Source: Streptomyces jeddahensis (GTDB lineage: Bacteria > Actinomycetota > Actinomycetes > Streptomycetales > Streptomycetaceae). Taken from it: 64,000 bases of DNA. The translations under genes were made by a program, and so were the position numbers. The stretch lies in NCBI RefSeq assembly GCF_001642995.1, contig NZ_LOHS01000102.1:23998-87997 (forward strand), written 5' to 3'. Positions 50,990 to 60,051 of this stretch are shown piece after piece. Positions within the stretch are counted from its first letter, which is position 1. Every line of letters starts with the position of its first letter. The notes under the pieces are model-generated. The model saw only the letters and a program-made list of their open reading frames with translations, ran no database searches and was not told the origin of the DNA.

Positions 50990-51394
50990 ATGGACATCAT
51001 CGAGCACGACACGATGGCCGGTGTCCTCGTCGACAACCACAGGCAAAGCGGCCCCGTGGCCGTGATGCTCCGCTACGACACCTCAGACCCCCTCGCTGTG
51101 GGCCTTGTCTTCGGTGGGGGCGACCAGCCGGGCATCACCTGGGTCTTTGCCCGTGACTTGCTGGCGGAGGGTATCCGCGAAGCCACCGGACAGGGTGATG
51201 TCCGCGTGTCACCGAGCTCGTGGCAGACCACCGACGTCGAACTGAGATCACCCGAAGGAACATGCAGCGTGCGGTTCTACACGGATGAACTCCAGGACTT
51301 CCTCCAGCGGACGAACGCGGTCTGCCCGCCCGGTTCGGAACGGTGCGAGAAGAGTCTCGAGCGAATGCTGCAGGGGCTCCTGAGGACCGTATGA
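50990..51394 (+). CDS. SsgA-like protein (SALP), sporulation/cell division regulator
   Basis: A 134-residue protein of the actinobacterial SsgA family: MLRYDTSDPLAVGLVF, ITWVFARDLLAEGIREATGQ, GDVRVSPSSW and RSPEGTCSVRFYTDELQDFL follow the family pattern (arginine-Y-D-x-x-D-P near the start, W-x-F-A-R-x-L-L, G-D-V-R-V). SALPs help place FtsZ and peptidoglycan enzymes during sporulation. This is only found in morphologically complex actinobacteria and supports Streptomyces. ATG 50990 has AGGA eight bases upstream. The gene follows the 42-bp element, so its expression may depend on the LAL regulator. Confidence 0.85.
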   Translation: MDIIEHDTMAGVLVDNHRQSGPVAVMLRYDTSDPLAVGLVFGGGDQPGITWVFARDLLAEGIREATGQGDVRVSPSSWQTTDVELRSPEGTCSVRFYTDELQDFLQRTNAVCPPGSERCEKSLERMLQGLLRTV

Positions 51395-51428
51395 GGCGCT
51401 GCGATGCGGGGACCGACCGATGCAGTGA

Positions 51429-51899
51429 TCAGCCGCGGGTGACGTTCTCGGTGAGCAGGCGGAGCAGGTGCCGGGCGGTGGCCTGCTGCTCGGACGACAG
51501 GCCCATGGCCTCGCCGATGGCGACCGGGACGGTGCGGGCCTTGTCCCGAAGTTCCGCGCCGGCCGGGGTGAGGTGGAGGGCGACGGAGCGTTCGTCGTCG
51601 GCGCGGCGTTCGCGGCGGATCAGACCGGCTGCTTCCAGACGTTTCAGCAGAGGAGAGAGGGTGCTCGATTCCAGCTGGAGGGCGGTGCCCACGTCCCGTA
51701 CCGAGACGCGGTCTCTCTCCCAGAGCACGAGCATCACCAGGTACTGGGGATAGGTGAGTCCCAGCTCGTCCAGCAGAGGCCGGTAACGGGCGGTGACCGC
51801 CCGCGAGGCGGCGTACAGGGCGAAGCACAGCTGGTCCTGGAGCAGGAGCGAGCCCTGCTCCACGGGGTCGTCCGCGGCCTGGTCCATCGCCTGGTCCAT
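51429..51899 (-). CDS. MarR family regulator, OhrR-like
   Basis: A 156-residue winged-helix regulator. LQDQLCFALYAASRAVTARY carries the reactive Cys (residue 25) characteristic of OhrR-type peroxide sensors; the HTH is VRDVGTALQLESSTLSPLL and the wing RRERRADDERSVALHLT. It probably represses the divergent alpha/beta hydrolase genes, and would respond to organic hydroperoxides or another thiol-reactive signal. No ohr gene is visible. ATG 51899 has GGACGGAG. Confidence 0.9.
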   Translation of the reverse strand: MDQAMDQAADDPVEQGSLLLQDQLCFALYAASRAVTARYRPLLDELGLTYPQYLVMLVLWERDRVSVRDVGTALQLESSTLSPLLKRLEAAGLIRRERRADDERSVALHLTPAGAELRDKARTVPVAIGEAMGLSSEQQATARHLLRLLTENVTRG

Positions 51900-51968
51900 G
51901 GCTCCGTCCTCACGTGGTCGATCAGGAGACTTCTACCCTAACAGGCGATCGCAATAATATCTTGCTCG

Positions 51969-51990
51969 ATTAAGTTGTGCACGACTTAAT
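51969..51990. promoter_or_regulatory. 22-bp near-perfect palindrome, OhrR/MarR operator
   Basis: ATTAAGT at 51969-51975 and ACTTAAT at 51984-51990 are exact reverse complements; between them GTGCAC is itself a palindrome, so only two central positions break symmetry. It lies in the 163-base divergent gap (51900-52062) between the MarR gene and the hydrolase gene. A second, weaker TCGCAA...TTGCTCGA repeat lies just upstream. Confidence 0.7.
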
Positions 51991-52062
51991 TGCCCGCTAC
52001 TGTCCTTGTGTGCCGGCCAAGCGGCGGCGCGCACCCATCACCACGCACAACGAGGAGCCACC

Positions 52063-53028
52063 ATGTCCGAGACCACCACCCAGCCCGTGCTGGAGCCGGC
52101 CGCCGGCGCCTTCGCCGAGGCCACCGCCAACCCGCCGTACCTGTTCGACCTCGGCCCGCAAGAGGGCCGCAAGGCCGTGAACGAGGTCCAGTCCGGCGAG
52201 ATTGCCAAGCCGGACGTCGCCGAGGAGTGGGTGACCGTCCCCGGCGGCCCCACCGGATCGGTCCAGGCCCGCATCGTCCGGCCGGCCGACGCCCAAGGCC
52301 CCCTGCCGGTGATCCTCTACATCCACGGCGCCGGCTGGGTGTTCGGCAACGCCCACACCCACGACCGGCTGGTGCGCGAACTCGCCGTCGGCGCCCGCGC
52401 GGCCGTCGTCTTCCCCGAGTACGACCTGTCGCCCGAGGCCCGCTACCCGGTCGCCATCGAGCAGAACTACGCCGTCGCCCGCTGGGTCGTCACCGACGGC
52501 GCCGCCAACAGCCTGGACGCCACCCGCATCGCCGTGGCCGGCGACTCCGTCGGCGGCAACATGACCGCCGCACTGACCCTGATGGCCAAGGAACGCGGCG
52601 ACGTCTCCCTGGTGCAGCAGGTGTTGTTCTACCCGGTCACCGACGCCGCCTTCGACACGCCGTCGTACCACCAGTTCGCGACCGGTTACTTCCTGCGCCG
52701 GGATGCCATGCAGTGGTTCTGGGACCAGTACACGACCGACGAGCAGCAGCGTGCCGAGATCACCGCCTCCCCGCTGCGCGCCACCACCGAACAGCTCACG
52801 GGCCTGCCCCCCGCCCTGGTCATCACCGCCGAGGCCGACGTTCTGCGCGACGAGGGCGAGGCGTACGCCAACAAGCTGCGCCAAGCCGGAGTTCCGGTCA
52901 CCGCCGTCCGCTACCAGGGCATCATCCACGACTTCGTGATGCTCAACGCCCTGCGCGAGACCTACGCCGCCGAAGCCGCCATCAGCCAGGCCATCGCCAC
53001 CCTCCGCACCGCGCTCGGCACCATCTGA
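52063..53028 (+). CDS. alpha/beta hydrolase, HSL/carboxylesterase type
   Basis: A 321-residue esterase. Oxyanion motif YIHGAGWVFGN (H-G-x-G), nucleophile elbow AVAGDSVGGNMTAA (G-D-S-x-G), acid Asp in ITAEADVLRDEGEAY and His in GIIHDFVMLN. No signal peptide, so it is cytoplasmic. Divergent from the OhrR-like gene and probably its target. ATG 52063 has GAGGAG; the longer frame at 52006 is not needed. Confidence 0.9.
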   Translation: MSETTTQPVLEPAAGAFAEATANPPYLFDLGPQEGRKAVNEVQSGEIAKPDVAEEWVTVPGGPTGSVQARIVRPADAQGPLPVILYIHGAGWVFGNAHTHDRLVRELAVGARAAVVFPEYDLSPEARYPVAIEQNYAVARWVVTDGAANSLDATRIAVAGDSVGGNMTAALTLMAKERGDVSLVQQVLFYPVTDAAFDTPSYHQFATGYFLRRDAMQWFWDQYTTDEQQRAEITASPLRATTEQLTGLPPALVITAEADVLRDEGEAYANKLRQAGVPVTAVRYQGIIHDFVMLNALRETYAAEAAISQAIATLRTALGTI

Positions 53029-53072
53029 GCGGCTCCGGAATCCCGGGCAACGCCCGCATGATCCCACCAGGG

Positions 53073-53198
53073 CGGCCGGAGCTTCTGGCCTACGCCGCCA
53101 GGCTCCGCGCCGCCGACAACGACGTCACCACCGTCCGCCGCCCCGGCAACCTTCACGCCTTCGTGATGCTCAACGCCCATATGGACGCGGCGCATCCG
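53073..53198 (+). pseudogene. duplicated C-terminal fragment of the alpha/beta hydrolase
   Basis: In another frame, about 45 bases after the hydrolase stop, the sequence reads RPELLAYAARLRAADNDVTT and RRPGNLHAFVMLNAHMDAA. This mirrors the end of the intact protein, YANKLRQAGVPVTAVRYQG and IIHDFVMLNAL, keeping the catalytic-His strand as HAFVMLNA. It looks like a remnant of a second hydrolase gene or a partial duplication. Confidence 0.55.
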
Positions 53199-53245
53199 CG
53201 ATCCCGGCGAGACCGTTTCACTGCGAACACCCCAAGGAGAACGTC

Positions 53246-54097
53246 ATGTTCCGCTTCTCTCACATCCGTTCAACCGTCCGCACCGTCGCCACCGTGACCC
53301 TCGCTTCGATCGTGACCGGCTCCGTGCTTGCCGCCAGCACGGTGAGCAGCAGCGCCACTTCGCACAAGGCCGGGGCGGGCAAGGCCAAGCCGACCATCGT
53401 GCTCGTCCATGGCGCTTTTGCCGACGCCTCCAGCTGGTCCGGTGTCGTCCAGCGCCTGCAGCGCGACGGTTACCCGGTCATCGCCACGGCCAACCCGCTG
53501 CGCGGACTGAGCAGCGACGCCGCCTACCTGCGCAGTGTCCTGGACACCGTGAAGGGCCCGGTGGTCCTGGTCGGCCACTCCTACGGCGGCTCCGTGATCA
53601 CCCAGGCCGCCGCCGGGGACCCCGACGTCAAGGCGCTGGTCTACATCGCCGCATTCATCCCGAACGTCGGCGAAAGCGCCGGCGAGCTGGCCGCCAAGTT
53701 CCCCGGCAGCACCCTGGGCGAGACCCTCAACACCGCCTCTTACCCCCTGCCTGGCGGCGGCACCGGCACCGAGCTGACCATCCAGCAGGACAGGTTCCAC
53801 CAGCAGTTCGCCGCCGACGTGCCCGCCACCACCGCCGCGATCATGGCGGCCACCCAGCGGCCGGTCTCCACTCTCGCGCTGGAAGAGAAGGCCACGAAGG
53901 CGGCTTGGCAGGACATCCCCTCCTACGCCCTGATCGCAGGCAAGGACTACAACATCCCGCCCAAGGCCGAGCAGTGGATGGCCGAGCGCGCCCACGCCCA
54001 CAGCGTCACCATCGACAGCGCCTCGCACGCGGTGGCGGTCTCGCACCCGGAGGCGGTAACAGACCTGATCCTCCGCGCTGCCCGCGACACCCGCTGA
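53246..54097 (+). CDS. secreted alpha/beta hydrolase
   Basis: A 283-residue protein with a signal peptide (hydrophobic residues ~12-31, AASTVSSSAT). The fold begins PTIVLVHGAFADASSW; the nucleophile elbow is LVGHSYGGSVIT (G-H-S-x-G); the Asp is near GKDYNIPPKAEQW and the His in IDSASHAVAVSHPE. This is the EstC/MhpC-like group often annotated as alpha/beta hydrolase or salicylate-esterase type. ATG 53246 has AAGGAG. Probably co-transcribed with the upstream hydrolase. Confidence 0.9.
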   Translation: MFRFSHIRSTVRTVATVTLASIVTGSVLAASTVSSSATSHKAGAGKAKPTIVLVHGAFADASSWSGVVQRLQRDGYPVIATANPLRGLSSDAAYLRSVLDTVKGPVVLVGHSYGGSVITQAAAGDPDVKALVYIAAFIPNVGESAGELAAKFPGSTLGETLNTASYPLPGGGTGTELTIQQDRFHQQFAADVPATTAAIMAATQRPVSTLALEEKATKAAWQDIPSYALIAGKDYNIPPKAEQWMAERAHAHSVTIDSASHAVAVSHPEAVTDLILRAARDTR

Positions 54098-54103
54098 ACC
54101 ACC

Positions 54104-54132
54104 GCAGGTCCGCGGCCCGCACGCGGACCTGC
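54104..54132 (+). terminator. hairpin terminator
   Basis: GCAGGTCCGCG pairs perfectly with CGCGGACCTGC around a 7-base loop, starting six bases after the stop codon of the secreted hydrolase. Confidence 0.75.
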
Positions 54133-54146
54133 CCCACCACGACGCG

Positions 54147-54398
54147 CTAATCAGCCCGCCGAGCGAGCCTCCGACCCGGAGGAACCTTCGCATCGTCAGC
54201 AGGCAGCCGCGGCGGATCCGCAGGCGGGGGCACGGTGCGCCCGGCCTCCGGCGGGGCCGCACCGTTCTCCTTGTGCCGCAGGTGGAAGAGGGAGCTGAGC
54301 ACAGTGACGAGGATCAGGCCACAAGCGAGCTCGAAGACCCGTCCCAACCAGCCGTCGGCGTCCGTTGTCGACGACCTTGAGCAGTAATCGGTGATCAC
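54147..54398 (-). CDS. possible small membrane protein, uncertain
   Basis: An 83-residue frame starting at GTG 54398 with one hydrophobic segment (VFELACGLILVTVLSSLFHL) followed by a basic and Pro-rich tail. The helix looks protein-like, but there is no good ribosome site or recognised family and an overlapping frame covers the same DNA. It may be a remnant of a longer membrane protein. Confidence 0.25.
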   Translation of the reverse strand: MITDYCSRSSTTDADGWLGRVFELACGLILVTVLSSLFHLRHKENGAAPPEAGRTVPPPADPPRLPADDAKVPPGRRLARRAD

Positions 54399-55079
54399 TG
54401 TGCTTCAACATGTCCACGAGTTTTGACTGGAGGACTCCCCGGCTGCCGCTTGTGCCCGGACCGTGCCCGCGAGGTTCAGGCGACAGATGTACGCCTTGGA
54501 TCGGTCGGGACGATCGCGTGCTCGTCGAAGAGCTACTCAAGGGCCTCGTGACCGTGCTCACGGCGTTCCCGGTTCCATGCCCGTGTCTTGGGGCTGGCCA
54601 CGGTAGAACCCATGCCAGCCCGGCGAGCGCGACCATGAGGATCCACGCGGCGGCGAGATCACGCCGCGGCATGGGGTTGCCGGACTGTGCCGGCACGGGG
54701 ATCGCGATGCGGACGTGCAGCATGGCTCCGCGATCGCGCACACGGCCGACGGCACACGGCTCGGTTTCGGCAAAGTGGCCTGCACAATGCCGGCTCGCCG
54801 CTGAACGACCGCTGTCGAGCAGGCGCTGCCCTTCCAGCAACCCCGCGCTGAGAACCGCGCTCTCCGGGCGTATCACCCGGCGTGTGGAACCTGCGCCAGC
54901 CGGTGGCGCCAGCACTGAACCAGCGCCGCTTCTGTCAGGTGGAACCATCCGTCATCCCGCTGGCCGCGCGGCCATCCGTACGGACAGTCCAACGGCACAA
55001 CCCACCCCGCGGCCCTTACCCACCTCCTGCCGGCCCGTACACCAGCCGGAGGAGACATCGCACTACAGCAAGGAAGCAC
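54399..55079. other. intergenic region, no gene recognised
   Basis: About 680 bases upstream of the SUMF1-type gene. A minus-strand frame contains a hydrophobic stretch (AAAWILMVALAGLAWVLPWP), hinting at a decayed membrane protein, but no family is recognisable. The plus-strand frame is the upstream extension of the next gene. Confidence 0.4.
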
Positions 55080-56471
55080 ATGAAAGCCATGCGAGTCGCC
55101 GCAGTAGCCCTCACGGTGAGCTTGACCACCCTGGCATCGACCGCCGCCGCTGATGCCTCTACCGTGACGAAGAACGAGCAGGTGAAGGCGCTCGAAGCAT
55201 CCCTGGGCGAGCTGCAGGAGGCCTTGACCTGGAAGGGATCGGCGGCTGCGACCTACCCGGCCGTCGACGAAGCTGTCGACCAGGCTCTGGACGACCTGAG
55301 CCGCATTCAACGCGAGCACCGCTCGGCCGTCCCCCAAGCCGCCACCTTCAGAAACCAACTGCAGCGGCTGGCCTCCGAGGCGGACTACTTCGTGCGGGTC
55401 ACATCCCAGCCCGGCTATGCACCCGGCGTCCTCGACACGGTGGCGAATGTTCAGGCCGGACTGAAGGAGTGGGGGACCGAGACCGGGGAAATCCGCCGTG
55501 ACCTGCGTAAGCCCAGCACTCTTCGGCCAGGGCGCCCCGCCGCCGCCCCGAGCCTGACCATCGTCGATGAGAGGACCCGGCCGGGCACGGTCTTCAGCGA
55601 TGTCCGCGAGACGAACGCCATGGACCTGGTGGTCGTGCCGTCGGGCAGCTACACGGCGGGCGCCACCGCGGAAGAGCACGAGTCCTTCGGCGTCCCGAAA
55701 GCGCGACGCCACTTCGAGCTTCGGCAGAAGGTGGTGACTGTTGGGAAGCCGCTCGCGGTGGGACGCACCGAGGTGACGGTCGGCCAGTTCAAACAGTTCG
55801 TCAAGGAGACCGGCTATCAGCCCGCCGAGGGGATGCGCGCCTGGCTTCCCAACCAGGACTCACTTCTTGAGTTCCGGCCGAAGATGAATTACCTGAACCC
55901 CGGCTTCCCGCAGACCGACGACGACCCGGTGGTGGGTATCACCAAGAACGACGCCGAGGCCTTCGCTGCCTGGATGTCCGAGCGCACCGGCAAGAAGTAC
56001 CGGCTGCCCACGGAGGGCGAGTGGGAGTACTTCGCCAGGGCGGGATCCCAAACGCCGTTCTTCTGGGGCAACGACGTCAAAGACGCCGGCCGTTACGCCA
56101 ACACCTACGACGAGGACGCCTACGCCGCGAACCGCTTCTCCATCATCGGCTCCGGCGAGTGGGCGCACGTGGAGAACGTCCACGACGGATTCACGCACAC
56201 AGCCCCTGTCGGCTCGTTCAAGCCCAATGCGTTCGGACTGTATGACGTGACCGGCAACGCCCGTGAGTTCGTCGCGGACACCTGGGTCGACAGCCAGGAC
56301 GGCGCCACAACGGATGCCTCCGTGCGCGAGGGCGAGGCCCCGTTCGTCGTCCTGCGCGGCGGGGCCTGGGCCTATCAGCCGCAGAACCTGCGTGTCGCCT
56401 ACCGCAACGGCTACCTCTCCTCCGAGACCCGCACCAACATGTTCGGCTTCCGGCTCGTCCGCGAACTCTGA
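55080..56471 (+). CDS. secreted SUMF1/FGE-fold protein without catalytic cysteines
   Basis: A 463-residue secreted protein. Signal peptide ~1-26 (AAVALTVSLTTLASTAAA); residues ~30-150 are a helical domain (KNEQVKALEASLGELQEALT); residues ~175-463 are a formylglycine-generating-enzyme (SUMF1) fold with VVVPSGSYTAGATAEEHESF, VGRTEVTVGQFKQF, YRLPTEGEWEYFARAG, PFFWGNDV, PNAFGLYDVTGNAREFVAD, RGGAWAYQPQNLRVAYRNGY and NMFGFRLVREL. FGE enzymes carry two Cys after the RGG motif; none is present, so it is not a formylglycine enzyme. It could be a binding or structural member. ATG 55080 has AAGGAA. Confidence 0.87.
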   Translation: MKAMRVAAVALTVSLTTLASTAAADASTVTKNEQVKALEASLGELQEALTWKGSAAATYPAVDEAVDQALDDLSRIQREHRSAVPQAATFRNQLQRLASEADYFVRVTSQPGYAPGVLDTVANVQAGLKEWGTETGEIRRDLRKPSTLRPGRPAAAPSLTIVDERTRPGTVFSDVRETNAMDLVVVPSGSYTAGATAEEHESFGVPKARRHFELRQKVVTVGKPLAVGRTEVTVGQFKQFVKETGYQPAEGMRAWLPNQDSLLEFRPKMNYLNPGFPQTDDDPVVGITKNDAEAFAAWMSERTGKKYRLPTEGEWEYFARAGSQTPFFWGNDVKDAGRYANTYDEDAYAANRFSIIGSGEWAHVENVHDGFTHTAPVGSFKPNAFGLYDVTGNAREFVADTWVDSQDGATTDASVREGEAPFVVLRGGAWAYQPQNLRVAYRNGYLSSETRTNMFGFRLVREL

Positions 56472-56524
56472 CCGCTCGCGCAACAGCTCGCCGGGCGGTG
56501 CCCAGCCGCCGCCCGGCGACACCG

Positions 56525-56655
56525 GCAGAGTCGGCAAGCGAGTGCGGGGATTGAGACCGTCATGGATACGGACCTGTTCGTGCAGCTCAGCGTGGATGCG
56601 GGCCAGAGCACCGCTCGCCCGCCATCGCTGAAAGTACCCATAGACCGTGCGGCCA
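56525..56655 (-). mobile_element. IS5-type transposase OrfA fragment
   Basis: A minus-strand frame reads GRTVYGYFQRWRASGALARI, then HAELHEQVRIHDGLNPRT. The pattern T-V-x-x-Y-F-x-R-W-x-x-x-G is diagnostic for the first ORF of IS5/IS4-group transposases of Streptomyces. The N-terminal part is already out of frame and the catalytic OrfB is absent. Confidence 0.6.
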
Positions 56656-56837
56656 GGGGATGCCGAAGTGGCCGTACACCACGCTCGTGGCGACGGCGCG
56701 AGCGGAAGCCGGCCCCCAAATGAGCCTCGCCTGGCAGCAGCCACCCATCACGACCGACAACGGCGTGAACCTTGGCGCCGCCTACCCCCGAGATCGATCA
56801 GATGAAGCCCGGCCGCTTGCATTGAAGTGACGCGGCG

Positions 56838-56997
56838 TCATCTGTGACAGGCCTCACCTGCTGCGCGGGAAAAGATCTTGATGAGCGCGGGATCGCACCT
56901 CGAGAAGAGCATCCAGATCCCCTGACCAGCCAATTCCGTCGGTTCCCCGATGGGGAAGTTGCTGTTGAAGACCTGACCCGGGTCGTACCGCTTCTTT
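56838..56997 (-). pseudogene. C-terminal (BBE) remnant of a FAD-linked oxidase
   Basis: The frame ends RRLKKRYDPGQVFNSNFPIG, then further residues to a stop at 56838. L-K-x-x-Y-D-P-x-x-x-F-x-x-N is the berberine-bridge-type tail of FAD/covalent flavin oxidoreductases. All upstream domains are missing; the sequence directly upstream belongs to an AraC regulator in another frame. Confidence 0.55.
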
Positions 56998-57298
56998 AGA
57001 CGACGAGGTCGCCCGGGGCCGGCAGGCACTGGCGGCCGTCCTGCTCGACGCCCGCGCGCCCGCGGCCGTACAGCGCGGCCTTCACCAATTCGCGGTCGCC
57101 CGAGCCGATGAGGGAGCGGGTGCGCAGCACCGTGCACGGCCCTCCGGCGATCCGGGTGACCAGCACCTTTGCCGGCTTGGCGCTGCGCAGAGTGCCGACT
57201 GGGCCGGTGGTGTCGTCGGTTACGTGGGGGCGGATGCGCAGCGGCGCGAGCGCGTCAGAGGTGAGCTGCTGGAATCGCTCGACCCGTTCATTGGCCAT
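56996..57298 (-). pseudogene. N-terminal fragment of an AraC-family regulator
   Basis: A 100-codon frame: MANERVERFQQLTSDALAPL, VGTLRSAKPAKVLVTRIAGG, TVLRTRSLIGSGDRELVKAA and VEQDGRQCLPAPGDLVV, then TAA. This follows the ligand-binding (AraC_binding_2) domain, where G-L-x-x-Q-D-G-R-x-x-x-L-x-P-G-D-L is conserved. It is cut off at the point where the BBE remnant begins; no DNA-binding domain follows. Confidence 0.55.
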
Positions 57299-57504
57299 GT
57301 CGCACTGGCTGTGGTGTGCGGGACGGTGGCCATGGGGGCTTCCTCTTTCGCCCCTTGTGAGCCCGCTCGGATTTCCGCCTTTCGATACGAGCCCGTGTGC
57401 GCTTTGTCGTCCTTCATCAGGTCGGTTTCGCCCAGTGATTGTTATCCGCTCTGGTCCTGTGTGTCCACGGCCGGTTCCGGATCACGCCCACGGCCGGCCC
57501 TGGA

Positions 57505-58137
57505 TCAGCTCCCTGCCCTGCCGTGCAGTCCGTCGAAGAGGACAGCTGTCAGGGCGTCCGCCAATGCCGCCACCGGCAGTCCTCCCTCCGGCCGGTACCA
57601 CTCGATGAGCGAGTTGACGGTGCCGAACAGGAGGCGGCTGGCCAGATGCGGGTCGATGTCGTCGCGTACGCCGCCCTCGGCCGCTGCCCGGGCCACCAGC
57701 TCGGCCACGCGGTGGTCGAACTCGCGGCGCCGCTCCAGAGCCCGCCGCTCGACCGCGCTGTTGCCGTGCACGCGCAGTAGCAGGGTGACGTACGGCAGTT
57801 CGGCGGCGAGGACTTCGACGCTGCGGTGCACGACGTGCTCCAGCCGTGCGGTCGCCGTGGTGTCCGGGGCCCGGTCCGGGTCTTCCTCCTCGTCGAGTAC
57901 GGCGAAGAGGGCGTCCAGTGCGCGGCTGACGGCGAGGTCGAGCAGCTCCGCCTTGCCCGAGACGTGGTGATAGATGCTCGACTTGCTCAGGCCCAGGCGT
58001 CTGGCCAGCTCCTCCATTCCCGTGCCGTCGTAACCGCGCTCGTTGAAGACCGCGACGGCGACCTCCAGCACGGAGTCACGGTCGTAGACGGGGCGGTCAC
58101 GACGGCCGGCGGGGCTTTGTACAGGCGTTCTACTCAC
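57505..58137 (-). CDS. paaR: TetR family regulator, probable PaaR
   Basis: A 210-residue TetR regulator. HTH: DRDSVLEVAVAVFNERGYDG, then LARRLGLSKSSIYHHVSGKA. The large C-terminal domain (TetR_C) follows. It is the last gene of paaI-paaK-paaR. Actinobacterial PaaR represses phenylacetate genes and is relieved by phenylacetyl-CoA; an ACCGAA/TTCGGT operator lies at 59979-59992. GTG 58137 fits the protein start, but the ribosome site is weak; the frame runs on to 58401 inside paaK and is rejected. Confidence 0.85.
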   Translation of the reverse strand: MSRTPVQSPAGRRDRPVYDRDSVLEVAVAVFNERGYDGTGMEELARRLGLSKSSIYHHVSGKAELLDLAVSRALDALFAVLDEEEDPDRAPDTTATARLEHVVHRSVEVLAAELPYVTLLLRVHGNSAVERRALERRREFDHRVAELVARAAAEGGVRDDIDPHLASRLLFGTVNSLIEWYRPEGGLPVAALADALTAVLFDGLHGRAGS

Positions 58138-58162
58138 CTGGCCATTCTCGCAAGGGCGGCGG

Positions 58163-59529
<1,367 letters not shown>

Positions 59530-59533
<4 letters not shown>

Positions 59534-59952
59534 CGCGGCTCCTTCGTGTTCGTGCCTCGCATGCTGCGGCTGCGTCCGCGGAACTCCGCGATCACGTCGT
59601 CGCCGCGCAGGATGCTCACGTCGTAGATGCCGCTGCGGCCGAACCGGGTGCGTTCCTCGGCGTTCGCCACGAGCACGTCGCCCTCGTGCGCCAAGGCGGC
59701 GAAGGTGATGTCGGCCCCGGCCGCGACGGTCACGGGGCCGTGGCTGTTACAGGCACAGGCGAAGGCGGTGTCGGCGAACAGGAACACATAGCCGCCGTGA
59801 GCGATCTTCTGCCCGTTCACCATCGCCGCGGTCACGGTCATCCGGAGAACGGCGGTCCCCTCGCCGTGCTCAAGGAGCTCGATGCCGAGATTCCGGGACG
59901 CCTCGTCCGCGGCGAACATCGCCTCCGTAGGCGTCAGGTCGGTGGTCTGCAT
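59530..59952 (-). CDS. paaI: PaaI-type hotdog thioesterase
   Basis: A 140-residue hotdog-fold protein. VNGQKIAHGGYVFLFADTAF and ACACNSHG are the PaaI active-site and helix sequences, ending NAEERTRFGRSGIYDV. PaaI hydrolyses dead-end (ring-hydroxylated) phenylacetyl-CoA, freeing CoA. ATG 59952 has AAAAGGTG. First gene of the minus-strand paa operon, divergent from paaN. Confidence 0.92.
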
Positions 59953-59978
59953 CACCTTTTCCACCACCTTGTCTCCCG

Positions 59979-59992
59979 ACCGAACATTCGGT
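59979..59992. promoter_or_regulatory. PaaR-type operator in the paaI/paaN divergent promoter
   Basis: ACCGAA-CA-TTCGGT, an inverted repeat followed by GAG, in the 99-base gap between divergent paaI and paaN. It agrees with the ACCG-N6-CGGT core described for actinobacterial PaaR sites. One site here could control both operons. Confidence 0.65.
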
Positions 59993-60051
59993 GAGCGTGC
60001 GGCATGGCCAAGTAATCCAGCCGCACCACTGCGTGTCAAGAGGTGGAACGC

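Noticed and set aside
51990..53297. A 435-codon plus-strand ORF over the alpha/beta hydrolase
   Set aside because: It is a shifted reading of the hydrolase gene. Only its end, after the hydrolase stop, has a real signal, recorded as a C-terminal echo.
55080..56471. Annotation as a formylglycine-generating enzyme
   Set aside because: The fold matches but the cysteines required for catalysis after the RGG motif are absent.
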